From Paramarasmius palmivorus (lineage: Eukaryota; Basidiomycota; Agaricomycetes; Agaricales; Marasmiaceae), in the NCBI GenBank assembly GCA_037176845.1, contig JAYKXP010000020.1, positions 558,001-622,000 on the forward strand: a DNA stretch of 64,000 nt, in the 5' to 3' direction. This document shows, piece by piece, positions 9,113-20,453 of this stretch (position 1 is the first letter of the stretch; each line of letters starts with the position of its first letter). Both the position numbers and the translations under genes were made by a program. Under the pieces are notes generated by a model. It did no database searches, had not been told where the DNA came from, and worked only from the letters and a program-made list of their open reading frames with translations.

Positions 9113-11051
9113 ATGCCCAAGGAGCAGAAGACCCGCAAACCTGGCCAATCCGAAAAAGAGGAGCTGTTCAAGAGGCTGAACAAGGTTCAACTCCAATCGA
9201 GGAATTTGATGTCGTTCAACTCGGAACGGCAATCTCTTGAGGTCGTAGACTAGTGAGTTCCACCCTATTCGAACAGAAACTCGGTCGCTGACTGGAGACT
9301 TAGCCCAACAGATGACCGTGGAAACCCCCTACTTCCTGACGAAGCGGCGCAGTTTTTCATTGGGGGTAGCGCTTACCAAGTCTTCTGCCTTCTGTGTATG
9401 TGCAACAAACCGGCAAGGTGCTTCCAGGTCAAACACGGCGGTACCTCGATCTTTGCTGGGAAGTATATTGCATGCTGCTTCCATGAGAAGGGCACGTTTG
9501 GGGCTTGCACTTATTTCCGTACGTCTACTTTCTTAACACTGACTAAATTCCATACTCACGGGAAGTGTAGGGTGTTTTGACCAAATCTACGAGAAAGGCC
9601 CTCTAAACACGGCTTTCTATGGGCGTATTCCAGGGTGTAAGTCTATGCTTTCTATTCTATTCAGCAGGTCTGATGGCTTTGAAGACACTGCAGGAAACAC
9701 CGCCGCATCTTCCTCCCAAAACCGTCTTCCAACACCACCACCTTCTTCTCCCTTGAAGCCATCCCCTGTCAAATCCGAGCGTAGGTCGTTGGTCAAACCG
9801 ACCAGGCGCATTCGCATCAAACGCGAAGAGAGCCCAGAGGTAGAGATTGTTGGGGAAAAGAAAGGTTCGTTTGGATCTTGCTTTCCGGTGGGGTTACTTG
9901 CTGAAATTTACCTTTCGTAGCCGGCGTCTGCTGCGTTTGCCACAAGCCGGAGGTCAAAGGTGTAGCGCACGTCTGCGACTTGACCTGTATGTAAAAGATG
10001 AACCGAATGTACCGTGCTTCTTTGTATCCTAGTATAGAAATTGACACTCCATTACTTTTCGACGTCGGCGTTTGACTGGGTGACCAAGGTGCCTGAGAAG
10101 AATGCTTTAAAGAACGACCGTTTGTTGGTCTTCTTGTGTATCTCGTTTTCCCCTACCTCAACCATGGTTGGAACTGTGGATCGTCCCTGGTACGAGTTTG
10201 AGGTCGACATTGGCCAGGACCTCAAATCTCAACGAAACCTGCTAAGTGTCGACTGCAATGCGGGTCAGATGATTACAATCCCTTGGTAGGGAATATCTTC
10301 TAAAGTACGGGGCTAAAACCACAAGGTTAACGAGTTTATCCAGGCCTACAAACTATGCAAGACGCCTTCTTTCCGTGGAAGAGACCCGGGATATGATTGT
10401 TCAAGGCCGTATCGAAATCTTTTGCTTTCACGCAAACGTTCGAGCCTACGTTGCGTTTCGAGACGGTCAGTTCCAGGTACTTTGCAAGGAATCAGGGACG
10501 GCCAGATATTGTGCCTTTGCTCGTAGGTTGACTGTATTTTCCGGGGGTATTACCGTGCTGACCGACTTTCCTACAGTGAATTTGAATCGAATTCACGATA
10601 GATCCCCGACACTGACTATGTACTACCCCAACCCAAGTGCAGGTGGTAAGTGAACGTGTTTCTGGTGCCGCATTTTCTGACAGGAAGTAGAAATCAGCCG
10701 CCGAATCGAAGCAAACCGCCTGCGGGAGTCAATTAACGAGGAGCTGAACGAGGCCCGTCGTTCAAGGCGTATTGCAGCATCGGCTCCTGTACCTGCAGTC
10801 GCTGGGGGCTCCAGCCTTTCTGTGGCTATCAGACAGTCAGTTTCTGCACGCGTTCCTTCAAGTTCTAGGAAACGCAGGCGCTCAAACGATAGCAAAGGTG
10901 AGAACCAATGGGTTTTTTGTTTTCAATGCCGTGGATTTTGCGCTAAATCCTGTAAATAGAGCCCTTAAAAGTTAGGAAAACAGATCCAAGGGATGGTGGC
11001 GAGTGTTCTGAAGATTCTGAGTCTGTTGACTCTGAGTCGGAATCTGAGTAG
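9113..11051 (+). CDS. Multi-exon protein with GRF-like zinc finger, basic region and acidic tail
   Basis: The start ATG 9113 reads MPKEQKTRKPGQSEKEELFK. Introns at 9253-9303 and 9519-9570 restore one frame containing CMCNKPARC, then GKYIACC and GACTYFR. The spacing of Cys and aromatic residues is like a GRF zinc finger (CxC ... G-K-x-Y-x-C ... C-x-Y-F), a nucleic-acid-binding module. Further exons give a Pro/Ser and Lys/Arg-rich linker (TRRIRIKREESPEVEIVGEKK), a second Cys pair (CCVCHKPE), a stretch around RPWYEFEVDIGQDL, a charged helix (ISRRIEANRLRESINEELNEARR), a basic patch SRKRRRSND and an acidic tail SVDSESESE ending at TAG 11049. Exon limits between about 9870 and 10070 and near 10480-10570 are uncertain. 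The basic and acidic parts suggest a nuclear protein. The gene is co-oriented with the TET/JBP gene 449 bp downstream. I do not recognise a named family beyond the finger. Confidence 0.55.
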
Positions 11052-11353
11052 ACCAAAGCTGCGTTTATTTTTTGGCAGGGAGTACGGAAACCTATGTACA
11101 GTATGGATGATTTCAGAATTTGAACCCGTATCTCCTGAACTCTTTGCCCTAAGGATTCGATGTGTAGCGATGGCACAGAATAGCAAAAGAAAAGGTAACC
11201 CGGGGTGACCGAGCACGAGACTCGGCTAATACGCCACGAGCACACGTCTTTGTTGATTGATCAACGCAACGCGTCTTTGCCTTCTACCACCACTACTAGG
11301 TAAGTGGCACCATTCAATACCTCCACCCAATGCAACACAATGGAAATATCTTT

Positions 11354-11410
11354 CTCCTGCTGCTCAGGAACAGCATCCGCCCCGATGGGAGCTAGCCTGA
11401 GCAGCAGGAG
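11354..11410. promoter_or_regulatory. Perfect 15-bp inverted repeat upstream of the TET/JBP gene
   Basis: The arms CTCCTGCTGCTCAGG (11354-11368) and CCTGAGCAGCAGGAG (11396-11410) are exact reverse complements around a 27-nt loop. They lie 90-146 bp before the start codon at 11500, inside a 448-bp interval (11052-11499) in which I see no gene. It could be a dimer binding site, a hairpin in the 5' leader, or a small foldback remnant. The structure is seen directly. Its role is open. Confidence 0.6.
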
Positions 11411-11499
11411 GAGGGTATTGCCTTGTATTGCCTTGGTTGGTGGTTCATTGCCAACGCATAGTTGTTTAACGGACATTCAGAAGCCGGGTTGCCTCTGAG

Positions 11500-13164
11500 A
11501 TGAAGTACTTTCTACGCTCCGTAAGTCCTTAGTGTTCATATCTGTATATTCTGCTCTTGAACTAACCCTTAGCTTTTTGGCAGAGTGTCAAGCAATCTCT
11601 TCCAGGCCCCCCTGCAAAAAACGACGCACCAATCGAACACTTGAATACCTCGGAACTTGAAGGCGCCATAGAACCTATTCATATTCCAAATCTAGTGGAC
11701 ATTGATTCGCTTGTTGAACGTGCCGAACGCGAGGCCCTTGAGAACAGCAATGTTGCAGAAGACCTGGGGATTCACGTGCTGGAAACGCGCCCGTTTCATT
11801 CTTCTACCTTCCAAGTATCGACAACAACTCAGAACCCCCCAGTAGCCCCCAAGATTGAAGGCCAGAGTCGTGGAAACGCGAAGAGGGCAGAGAAGCGAAG
11901 GGAGAAACGGAAGGCCGATTCTCAGCCCAACAGCAAAGATAGGATAAACAAGGAAGCCGTTCAACCTGCCGTTTTGCTTCGGAAGGACTTCGACGGTGCC
12001 AAGCTTGACGCATCAAGAGGAGCGTACATAGGAAATAGAGGCGGGAAGAAAGTCTTGGGTACAAGGAAAGAGATAGAAGCAGAGTACGATGTTCAGCAGC
12101 TGATTAGGATGGGATTCCAGCACGAGACTTGGGATGGCTAGTGAGTCTTCCGTCATTTCACCTTGATCCTCGTATTCACGTTTACTTCAGCACGGCCAAA
12201 CCTATTGTCATCAACAACGAATTCATTGTCGGTGTGCTTGCTGGACAACCCCGACGACCAGACTACGGACGCGACATGCTTGGTATCCACAACCTTGTAC
12301 TGCAAAAAGGAAAGGAATATGGGCTTCAGGAACACGGGCAAAATGAAGACAACAAACGCGGCGACTTCCCCGCAAGAAGTCGCGGGTATACGATGGGCAT
12401 GGGGTCACAGCAACCTGTTGTACTGGACAACGGTACTGAGGTAAATGAGCTGCTCACAGAGCTTATTCAAGACCAACGGATCATCCGTTTGAACGGATAT
12501 CAGAACGGTTCGCTCCCTGCCTTGCATTCTAAAGATTCTGATTCTGATTTTTCCTCACTAGGCGCCTTCGGAACCTGGGCAGAACGTATCAAAGGCCGCT
12601 ACGATGATGCCATAGCGACTATGCACAAGAACATCACCAAGGAAGACTCAGAACGCGGCCGCAACTTCAAGAACAGCGCGTTTGCCACCATCGCGTTTAA
12701 CTTTGGCGGCAAGGTGCGCTGCTGGAAGCACCGTGACCAGCAAAACCTACCGCTGGGTTGGTGTGCTATTACTGTGCTTGGTCGATTTGACCCCACCCGC
12801 AGTGCGCGCCTCATCCTCTGGGAGTTGAAGCTAGTCATTGACTTTCCACCTGGCTCTACGATCCTCATTCCGTCCGCCGTGATTACGCATTCAAACACTC
12901 GTATAGCTCCAGGTGGGTATTTTTTTTGTTTCTGTTCAGTAGCCATATTGACATGACTTTGCAGGTGATGAACGAACTTCTATCACACAGTACACAGCAG
13001 GTGCCATCTTTCGCTGGGTCGATGCAGGATGCTTGACTGAGAAGGCACTGAAATCGACCAATAAGGAAGCTTGGAAGAAACATAATGCTACGAAAGTACC
13101 CCCCGTGTCAGAGCGACTTGGGATTTTTTCGCGAGTGGACGAGGTGCTTTCAAGGGCTTGCTAG
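11500..13164 (+). CDS. TET/JBP-family 2-oxoglutarate/Fe(II) dioxygenase
   Basis: Four exons (11500-11520, 11584-12140, 12191-12912, 12965-13164) total exactly 500 codons. The N-terminal third is charged and low in complexity (RGNAKRAEKRREKRKAD) and probably carries nuclear targeting. The catalytic core follows: RCWKHRDQQNLPLGW holds the iron-binding H373-x-D375. ITHSNTRI supplies the distal iron ligand H426 and the 2-oxoglutarate-binding R430. ITQYTAGAIFRWVDAGC is the closing strand that I associate with fungal TET/JBP proteins. TET/JBP enzymes oxidise 5-methylcytosine or thymine methyl groups in DNA (sometimes RNA), so the likely substrate is fungal 5mC. All four metal and cofactor residues are present. 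It is convergent with the transposase-like gene, the two stop codons being 141 bp apart. Family assignment is strong by motif. The substrate is inferred. Confidence 0.82.
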
Positions 13165-13305
13165 ATGTAGATATATATGGGTTTACCTGTATTCTAGAGT
13201 ACTATCTTGCGCATTCTATATGCTATCTGTATACTACCTGCAATGAAGTTGTAATTAGAGCGAATTTGAATGTAGTTAATGGTCGTGGTGGTATGAGTCT
13301 ATAAT

Positions 13306-16300
13306 CTATGTGGGTATTAAAGTCCTTGGGATATACTTTCCGCTCCCTGAGCGAAGTTTACCTGCGTCCTCTGAAAGCTGTCTCAATTCATCTCTGCTCT
13401 TGTTGAACGCCTTTAGTTGACGGTTCATTCTCTCCTTCTCATTATCGATCTTCTTGTTCTTGGTTTCTATCTGTTCCTGCAGCTTTCCCTTCTGGATGGG
13501 ATCGAATTCGTGCTTGTGTTTAGACTCGAGGTTGATTAATTGGTCAAGAAGCTTTGCTATTTCAGTCCTTATCTTGTTTCCTTTGGTTCGTGCATCATTA
13601 ATACGTGATTCAGTCTTTTCGAAGAGTTCGTTGTGCTTGAGAATTGCGCGGTCTGGTTCTTTGAAGTTTTCGTGGTTTTGTGAATCTGAGAAATGGATTT
13701 GAGTGGATGTTGTTCAAGAGAAATAGAAGTAACTCACGCTTTCGTTTGATTGCCTTTGTGGCACTGTCTGTGGCGTGATTGGTGTAGTAAGAACGACGTA
13801 TTCCAACAGTTTCATACACCTTCATAAGCACGAGAGATAAGAATACTTCAGCTTTGGAGAAAGAAGGTAGTTACCTGCAGTAAACCCATGCGGTTGAAGT
13901 CAAAACGACGCCCAGACTCTATACCCCCGACTAGCGTACAACTCTTTCCTTCCAAGTTGACGTTTGCATGCGAAGCCTCAACTAGGTTGTCGTTCGAGTC
14001 GCCTGCCTTCCAAACATAAAGAGGGATCTTGCTTTGCTTCCAGCAAATCGCTTGAAGGGCGAACTGGCTTTGGATTTTATTCTCCAACCAGTCTAGTAGT
14101 GGGTGTTCATCAGATTGAATCTAGGCTGAAGGCGTAAGCTCCGTACCTATTCCGGCTCTTCCACCCTCTGTACGGATGAGCTGCAGAGTTCCTTCCCAGT
14201 CCGAGTGCTCAATGCAAGCCAGGCTAGACATGGCGTTTCGTACACGTCGTGAGACAGGACATTTTCGGATGTTCCTCGCAAAATGTACATTGCAAACGCG
14301 AAAGAGTCTGTGCAGATGTTCGTAGGGTCCCAAATCAGAAAGCTTGCGTTGAGGCTCATAGAGATCATAGCCTGGAAGAGTCTGAGCTATTGACTGAAGG
14401 TGCATGCCTAGTCCTTTAGCTTGACCACCGTCTTGATCACCGGTCCACATCAACAGTAGCCCTTCTTGATCCACCTCATTGTTGGAACTGGCGTAGAGGT
14501 GACGCCACTTGATTGGTAGTCCTGTATCTCCACGTACGATGTTTTCGACGGTTTGAAAGATGCGGAAGTGAGCAGCTGCTGATTGGAGAGTGACATACAC
14601 CCGGCAGAATACGACAGCTAGTATGGAGCCTCATTAGATGTGCGTGTTAATACCAAAGGATACCTGAACGTACCTGCATTTGTGAGTCGATCCCTTCCTG
14701 CAATGATAAACTCGAGCCATATCCCATTGATCCGTTTGAACGATATGTCGCTCTGTCCATACCGGGTTTTCTGCAGGCGTAGACTTCCTTCCCTTGACAT
14801 GCAGACTATAAGATGGAGTCCATCTGATCCAGTACATTCGACGTCTTGCAGCTCTTGGTTAGAGAATTGCTGTATGTGGCGTATATACTGTGATTCGACT
14901 GGGAACGTCTGCATCTGTACCTCGTACAAGTGCAGTGCTCCTAAAATCGATTTATTAAATGAAGCGACAGTAAATAAAGTGTCCAACTTGCCTTCCCACC
15001 CTGTACCTTCTGGAAATACCTCATTCTTTACAGTCTTGATGAAAGATCTAATATGCGAATGGTTGGCAAGTGAAGGATGCAAATCACCAAGTGTGGCGTT
15101 GGGTTTATCAGGAAAAACCATCTTGAGGTGAGAGCATATGAGTGGGTGGCGTAACAATCGGCGTGGCGTCAGTTCTGATAGTTCTTCAGTCATGCTACCC
15201 AGTAGACCAAGGATTTGAGCTCGAAGTCGTGGCGGAGTCTTTGTAGGAAGGGGGGGAAGATGAGTATGTGTGCCGCGAACGATTAAAAGAGTATATGGAA
15301 ACTGGTCACGAAATTCTTCTGTAGGTGTGTAGGTATGAAACTTGACGTCGCATTCAACCGTGTCCATCTTTGGGCAAAAGAGGACACCTGTTGTAGGGTC
15401 TCTGTGAGCGTAGGCTATTAAATTATCAGCCAAGCTTCGAGTGAAGTATAAAGGGTATATACGTACGGCAATTTTTTCGCTGAGAAGAGTGATTTGCGAC
15501 CCACTTGCAAGCATTTGTACCAGGTCCCACGCTCAGCTCTGACGCCACATTCTCTTCGATATGTTTCGCGGTCTCTTTGTCACCCGAAAGAACGGCATGG
15601 ACGTAGGTGGAATTGAGCGACTCGTCAACGACCTGATAAAAGTGCAAACGGCAATTGTCGGAATGAAATTCGCACCTAAGTAAATTTGTTGAGGTTTATA
15701 TCAAAGGCAAGAATAAAACACGCACTTCACGACAAGAAATCCACGCTGGTCTTCACTCGCAATGATGCGCCCAGGACAATGAGGCTTTGAGGGAGTGTAT
15801 CCTCGTCTGAGTACTTCGTGATGTTGATCCAAGATTGCCTGTTCCTCTGTAGGGGCGTAGGCAACAGGATCCTCATCTTGGTCCAAAAGACACCCGACGC
15901 GCTGAAGAGATTGCACAAAGGCTACGGTCTTTTCAAAGACCTCACGAGAAGGACAATCGTCTTCCTGACGAAGCTCATAATCCCGCAACAGACGTTCCTG
16001 GATAAGTTCGCGAGAAGCTACCAGGTGCGGGGCCTTTACTTCCTCTGGATCAGTGAAAGGACACGCTTTGATACCCTCGCCTAACGATGGTTAGATATAC
16101 GCCCTTAATAAAGACAGAATAATAAAGCAACTTACAGGTTTTATACCGGTGTACGCAGTCAATGTTACCGTTGCCAATCAATCGATGTCTGAGAGGTTTG
16201 GTATTGCCTTTCACGCTCTTCCTGCCTCCAAGAGAATACGCGATGTCTTCGAAGGGACTGTGCCAGTTATCCGGATCGCATTTGATGAGATATCCGATGC

Positions 16301-16727
16301 CGTTCTTTGAAGTCTCTGGGTATTCAATGTACGCGCCGTTCTCGTAGTAATACAGTTTGTCGCATATTGAGCGAGTTGATGCGCGAGCATTTGTCTCTAT
16401 CTTGGTTGGAGAATCTTCTGCAGTTCTTGAAAATACAAATCGTCTGGAAGGGGAGGATGGAGGGGATGGGGTTGTGTTTCGTAAAGGCGTGGCTGGAATG
16501 GAATTTGCCTGGCTTGCAGGCGGTGTCGGCAATTGTGAAATGAGAGTAGGAGTGGGTCTTGATGGCCCAGGTTCGTCTGTCGTACTCGAGACAAAGTGAA
16601 GGATCGAGGATGCGAGTTCTGGGGGAAGAACAGCTCCAGATTGCAGACTAGCTACAAGAGATTCGAGAAGGTCGGTTTGATGGCAGGAATTCGGCCCTGA
16701 AGACCCAACGTTAAAGGTTTGGGGCAT
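13306..16727 (-). CDS. DDE transposase-like protein (MULE/KDZ-like) with coiled-coil C-terminus
   Basis: About eight exons on the minus strand, from ATG 16727 to TAG 13308-13306. Order of features: a Ser/Pro-rich N-terminus; a DNA-binding-like part with scattered Cys (YKTC, KACPF, CRLHFYQ, NACKW, KNCPYAH); then an RNase H-like core. The core has SDISFKRING (first Asp, near 14740), GDQDGGQAKGLG (second Asp, near 14435), the MULE-type C-x2-H in CNVHFARNIRKC, and NLVEASHANVN (Glu, near 13978). The last two exons encode a Lys/Glu-rich coiled coil ending KYIPRTLIPT. I recall this protein type as common in Agaricomycetes. I place it with MULE-like or Kyakuja/Dileera/Zisupton-type transposases, which are known to accompany fungal TET/JBP genes. 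I found no terminal inverted repeats, so it may be domesticated or an old insertion. Confidence 0.68.
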
Positions 16728-17036
16728 TGTGGCGCATAACTTAGAATAACATAAAGGCGTTGAATGAGTGAGGACGTGGTCGTGAAAGAGAATAACAGAA
16801 AAGCGCGTTTCAGTGAGCTTCAGCTCGGAATGTCGCGTATCGATGGAAGCTTGGGACGTTATCTTGACACTGACATGCCCGAGAAAGAAGCTAGACCCAA
16901 GTTAAAGTGAGGGATCGTCGCTGAGGAAGCACAGTACCGGATTTGGGTAGAGAAAGGCTTGAAAGGGAAGTTCACGGTCACACTGTAATTATTTTTTGGT
17001 ATGTACAAAAATGGAATTACTACGACGTCATGGACG

Positions 17037-17297
17037 TCACCCATCGCCGGTTATCTTACGGAGCTCGGCGAGATAGAGTCTCGATCTCACGACCCATCGA
17101 GTCTCCCCTGGCGGGAGAGATTTGGAAGGGTCGGGGTGGAAGTTGTCAGTAGGCATGGTTTGACGAACTTCAAAGTCGGCCCCTGGGGCGTTGGAAGATT
17201 GGGGAAGACTCGACATCCTGTTGATTGGTGTGGCTCTGGTTAAGTTACTGGTTCGAAAGCGGAGTTGGCGTAAAGCTGTTGGTAGTGCGCTGTGCAT
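17037..17297 (-). CDS. Possible small protein of 86 aa, unknown
   Basis: An intronless frame starts at ATG 17297 and ends at TGA 17037. The N-terminus (MHSALPTALRQLRFRTSNLTRA) is basic with hydroxyl residues and no acids, like a mitochondrial presequence. A Pro-rich polar part and GETRWVVRSRLYLAEL follow. A GTAAGA donor at its end could join a further exon. I do not recognise the family. Confidence 0.3.
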   Translation of the reverse strand: MHSALPTALRQLRFRTSNLTRATPINRMSSLPQSSNAPGADFEVRQTMPTDNFHPDPSKSLPPGETRWVVRSRLYLAELRKITGDG

Positions 17298-18863
17298 AGT
17301 AGTTGTCCTGGATTGACCGACTTATATACTGAGCCTCGAGGTTATTGCATCGTACTATGAGACCTGACAAGGATCGCATCGTGGCCAGACGTAGGAATGG
17401 CGCGCCATACATGAATCATCCCGTCCCACAACGATCGAATACTCCAGCCGTTTGGGAACTCATCGGCGTAGATCCTAGTCATGCATACTATCATATCTGA
17501 TGGTTTCGTTTCAAGGATCGCATCGCTGTTCCTTTCACCCAGCAAAATAATGGCCGGGAGAACGGGTGAGCGGAAAGAGATGCGCCACCAAAGGCCAAAG
17601 GCGGCATGTATGAGCATTCTAGTGTTAGATATCACCCTATCAGCTGCAGTTCCCATTCAATGCCTTCCGCCCACTACACGAAATGAGTTCAAGGCGGTGC
17701 CAACCATGGATCCTATCGCTCAGCTTGGTCGATGAGTGTGCCAACGTCTGTGTTCCCTCGTCACCGAGGTGGCTTAGACATTATTAGCAAGTGGTACCCA
17801 TGTCTATAACACGAATAACTCACTCGTTCCACCGGGTAGCCTGCAAGACCGCCTATAATCCTCGACGTTGAGACAAGGATGCCCAGAATTCGGTTCCCGA
17901 GTCATGGCTTGCGTTCATAGTATTGGTAGGACCAGGGCAGTACGGTCCAGAAGCTGAAGGATGTGAGTTTGGCCATCTGCAGTGATTTTGAGCGATGCGG
18001 AAATGGAGATACAGCTGTCAACACTCACCAGACTCGTGCAGTAGGTTTCGTCGTACTGGTTTCAGCCAATAAATTTTGGCGTCTTGGTCATTCACTGGAC
18101 TCAAGCGATGGTAGTCAGGAAAAGGGACTTGAGGGTGCGACGTGCAACGGAGCTCAAGGATGGCCATAGTATCGGGAGACATTCGTGCATATCCAATGTT
18201 GTGGGTACGCCCACTGTCCCCATGCTGATTCAAGCCAAAATGTGCTAAGTAGAAGACTCACATCAGAATGAAGCCCAAAGACGATACGAATAACAACTCA
18301 CGTTGCATCTAGCACCCAACCTATCACGTCGCTGGCGATCTTCCGTCTAATTCACGATGTCCTTCATCTGTGCAGGCACTGAGGGCCTCAGGATGTCTGT
18401 TTCATTTCCAGTCGAAGAGAGAAAGTAGGGTATCCGCGAATTCTAGGAAATACCACGGTAGATACGGTGTCGGTCTGGTAATGGTGAACGATGCGACAGG
18501 ATAGAATGGTCAATAACTTTCAGTATGATGGACTGTGCGCGACATACCCGGTCTGAGATGGTGGTTGTAGTAAGAGCCTGGGACTGAGTCCAGGTCGCGG
18601 CGCGACAGAGCGCGACTCTCTTCTATACCTTCATGTCAGTCACTAAATGACCACCTGCATTTGGCAGCTCCTGTGAGGGAATTCAACTATGTATTGCTGC
18701 AGGTCACTCACTTTTTTTTACAGCCCATAAAACTTGGATACATTGAAAACCTCGATTGTCATAGCCAGATTTTTCGTGCGTGGTCAAACGTGTATTTGTC
18801 CGAATTCCAGTCTTTGACATCCTGTTCTCCTGGCAGAACCCTACAAACACTAGTTTTCATAAG
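17298..18863. other. Interval without a supportable gene; possible decayed minus-strand gene
   Basis: Minus-strand segments look weakly coding and are separated by GT-AG-like borders, for example TFWLESAWGQWAYP (near 18200) and a 104-codon frame at 17656-17342. They contain stops when joined, and no family is recognisable. I treat the stretch as intergenic or a gene remnant. Confidence 0.35.
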
Positions 18864-20453
18864 ATGGAATCCGCGAGATGCCCGCAATGCAATTACTCCA
18901 CGAAATTTCAGCCTCCCATTCCTGACCCCTCTGAAGCTACGATTCGTCTGGCTCAGACCAATGAACCACCGCCGAGTAACATGCTTCGCGTGTTTAGCAC
19001 GACATATTTGGACTCTTGCGCATGCCTAGAAGACGTCTCCAATCAGATCCTACAAATGGAAACCTCCCTCAAAGCCCTCCGCGAAGAACAGACCCGTCTC
19101 AGAGGCATCGCCAAGACGTATAAACAAATCCTGCATCCTATTCGCCGCCTTCCCCCAGAAATCCTACGCGAGATCTTTCAATTGGTAGAACGCGCCGATC
19201 ACCGATTTGTCACTCTCGATGGTAGCGTCAAGCGATCCTTCTTGCGTAACACCTTGAGTTCATCGAGGTTTCCATGGATATTAGGACAGGTCTCTCACCT
19301 ATGGAGAGAAGTAGCCCTGTCGTGCATGGATTTGTGGTCAAACATTGGTTTTGAATTACCCGATACTACCTTTTCGCAAGAAGCGCTGGCACGTATGGTA
19401 GCCCAGTTGATGCTACAGATACAGCGGTCTGGCACTCAACCTCTCAGTATACACATGAAATCTCACCACAAGCTTTCTGCCTGTAATCCCCTTTTGGTTA
19501 CCATATGTGCGCATTCTACTCGATGGGAGAATCTTTACCTCCGTCTCGCCCAGGACGGTCCAGGTGCTCTCCAGTTATTGGGGACAATGATCAAAGGAAA
19601 CATACCAAACCTACAACGTCTTCGCCTCGTATCAAACACGGAAGCCGGAATTCCAGATAACACAGTTTGCGACGCGTTTTCCATTGCCCCGCAGTTACAT
19701 CGCGTCATCATCTTCGACTCACCAGGCTTTTCGCGTTATTTGAGGATTGGATGGAACCAGATGACGCATGCATACGTGAATGTCCCTGAGGTAGAGGAAC
19801 TATCCAGCACGCTCAAAAGATTACACAACGTACGATATCTTTCCCTCATGTACCAGAAACGCGATATCTTCGATGGGCCACCTGTCACACTACCTCATCT
19901 ACGCACACTTTTCATCATTATCAGGCCTTCAAAGGATCACACAGTTGGTGTCAACACTCTACTTGAACGTCTCTTCACTCCCAATCTTCACGACCTGCGA
20001 CTATCGATCAAAGGCACCAAAGCCGGCTCTTTCCCCCAATTCCTGACACGATCGGTCGCGACTCTACGAAACTTTTCGTTGAAAGCAGAGGAACTGACCA
20101 GTCGTACTGTCATCCAACTATTGGAATGCGTTCCAGGTCTGGAGTCGTTGTTGTTGTGGGGAGCCTGCGATGAAGTATTGAATGGTCTTGCGGAGATGGT
20201 GTACACAGGGAAGCCCAGAGTCGTTCCTGAATTGCAGGTTTTGGGATTGTTTGGTGAGAAGAAGTTTGCGGATCCTTCGCTTGTTGCTCTGGTGGGTGAC
20301 CGGATAGCTGGGGGCTCGCAGGTCAATCGTTTGCGCAAGGTTGAGCTCGAATCTACTCTCGGTGTCAGCGAAGAGACCGTGGTATGGCTACGTGATGCTG
20401 TTCAAGTTGATGTTGTAGGCTATAGGGATGCTTGGACTATGCCTAACGTGTAG
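18864..20453 (+). CDS. F-box-like protein with LRR-type C-terminal region
   Basis: A single exon of 529 residues from ATG 18864. An N-terminal coiled-coil segment (LEDVSNQILQMETSLKALREEQTRL) precedes the F-box-like motif HPIRRLPPEILREIFQLV. The W-x-LGQVSHLWREVALSCMDLW segment that follows is typical of agaricomycete F-box proteins. The C-terminal two thirds repeat Leu-rich strands (LQRLRLVSN, LRTLFIII, LESLLLWGA) as in LRR substrate-binding domains. Such proteins are thought to recruit substrates to SCF ubiquitin ligases through Skp1. The family is hugely expanded in mushrooms, so the specific target is unknown. The frame is open further 5' without an ATG, so I took the first ATG. Confidence 0.8.
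   Translation: MESARCPQCNYSTKFQPPIPDPSEATIRLAQTNEPPPSNMLRVFSTTYLDSCACLEDVSNQILQMETSLKALREEQTRLRGIAKTYKQILHPIRRLPPEILREIFQLVERADHRFVTLDGSVKRSFLRNTLSSSRFPWILGQVSHLWREVALSCMDLWSNIGFELPDTTFSQEALARMVAQLMLQIQRSGTQPLSIHMKSHHKLSACNPLLVTICAHSTRWENLYLRLAQDGPGALQLLGTMIKGNIPNLQRLRLVSNTEAGIPDNTVCDAFSIAPQLHRVIIFDSPGFSRYLRIGWNQMTHAYVNVPEVEELSSTLKRLHNVRYLSLMYQKRDIFDGPPVTLPHLRTLFIIIRPSKDHTVGVNTLLERLFTPNLHDLRLSIKGTKAGSFPQFLTRSVATLRNFSLKAEELTSRTVIQLLECVPGLESLLLWGACDEVLNGLAEMVYTGKPRVVPELQVLGLFGEKKFADPSLVALVGDRIAGGSQVNRLRKVELESTLGVSEETVVWLRDAVQVDVVGYRDAWTMPNV

Noticed and set aside
1932..9240. A continuous open frame of about 200 codons when the retrotransposon is removed (1932-2125 joined to 8838-9240)
   Set aside because: The translated sequence has no family likeness, overlaps the true start region of the finger gene in another frame and contains likely splice signals. 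Chance openness is more probable than a disrupted gene.
8838..17040. Terminal inverted repeats delimiting a single transposon around the TET/JBP locus
   Set aside because: By eye I found no matching inverted ends or target duplications on both sides. A computed search would be needed.
17240..17260. GGTTCGAA word suggestive of a tRNA T-loop (also near 43745 and 59580)
   Set aside because: No acceptor stem, D-arm or anticodon arm can be folded around any of these words.
17342..17656. 104-codon minus-strand frame with ATG, possibly a gene
   Set aside because: It overlaps an equally long plus-strand frame, has no recognisable motif and does not splice into neighbouring segments.
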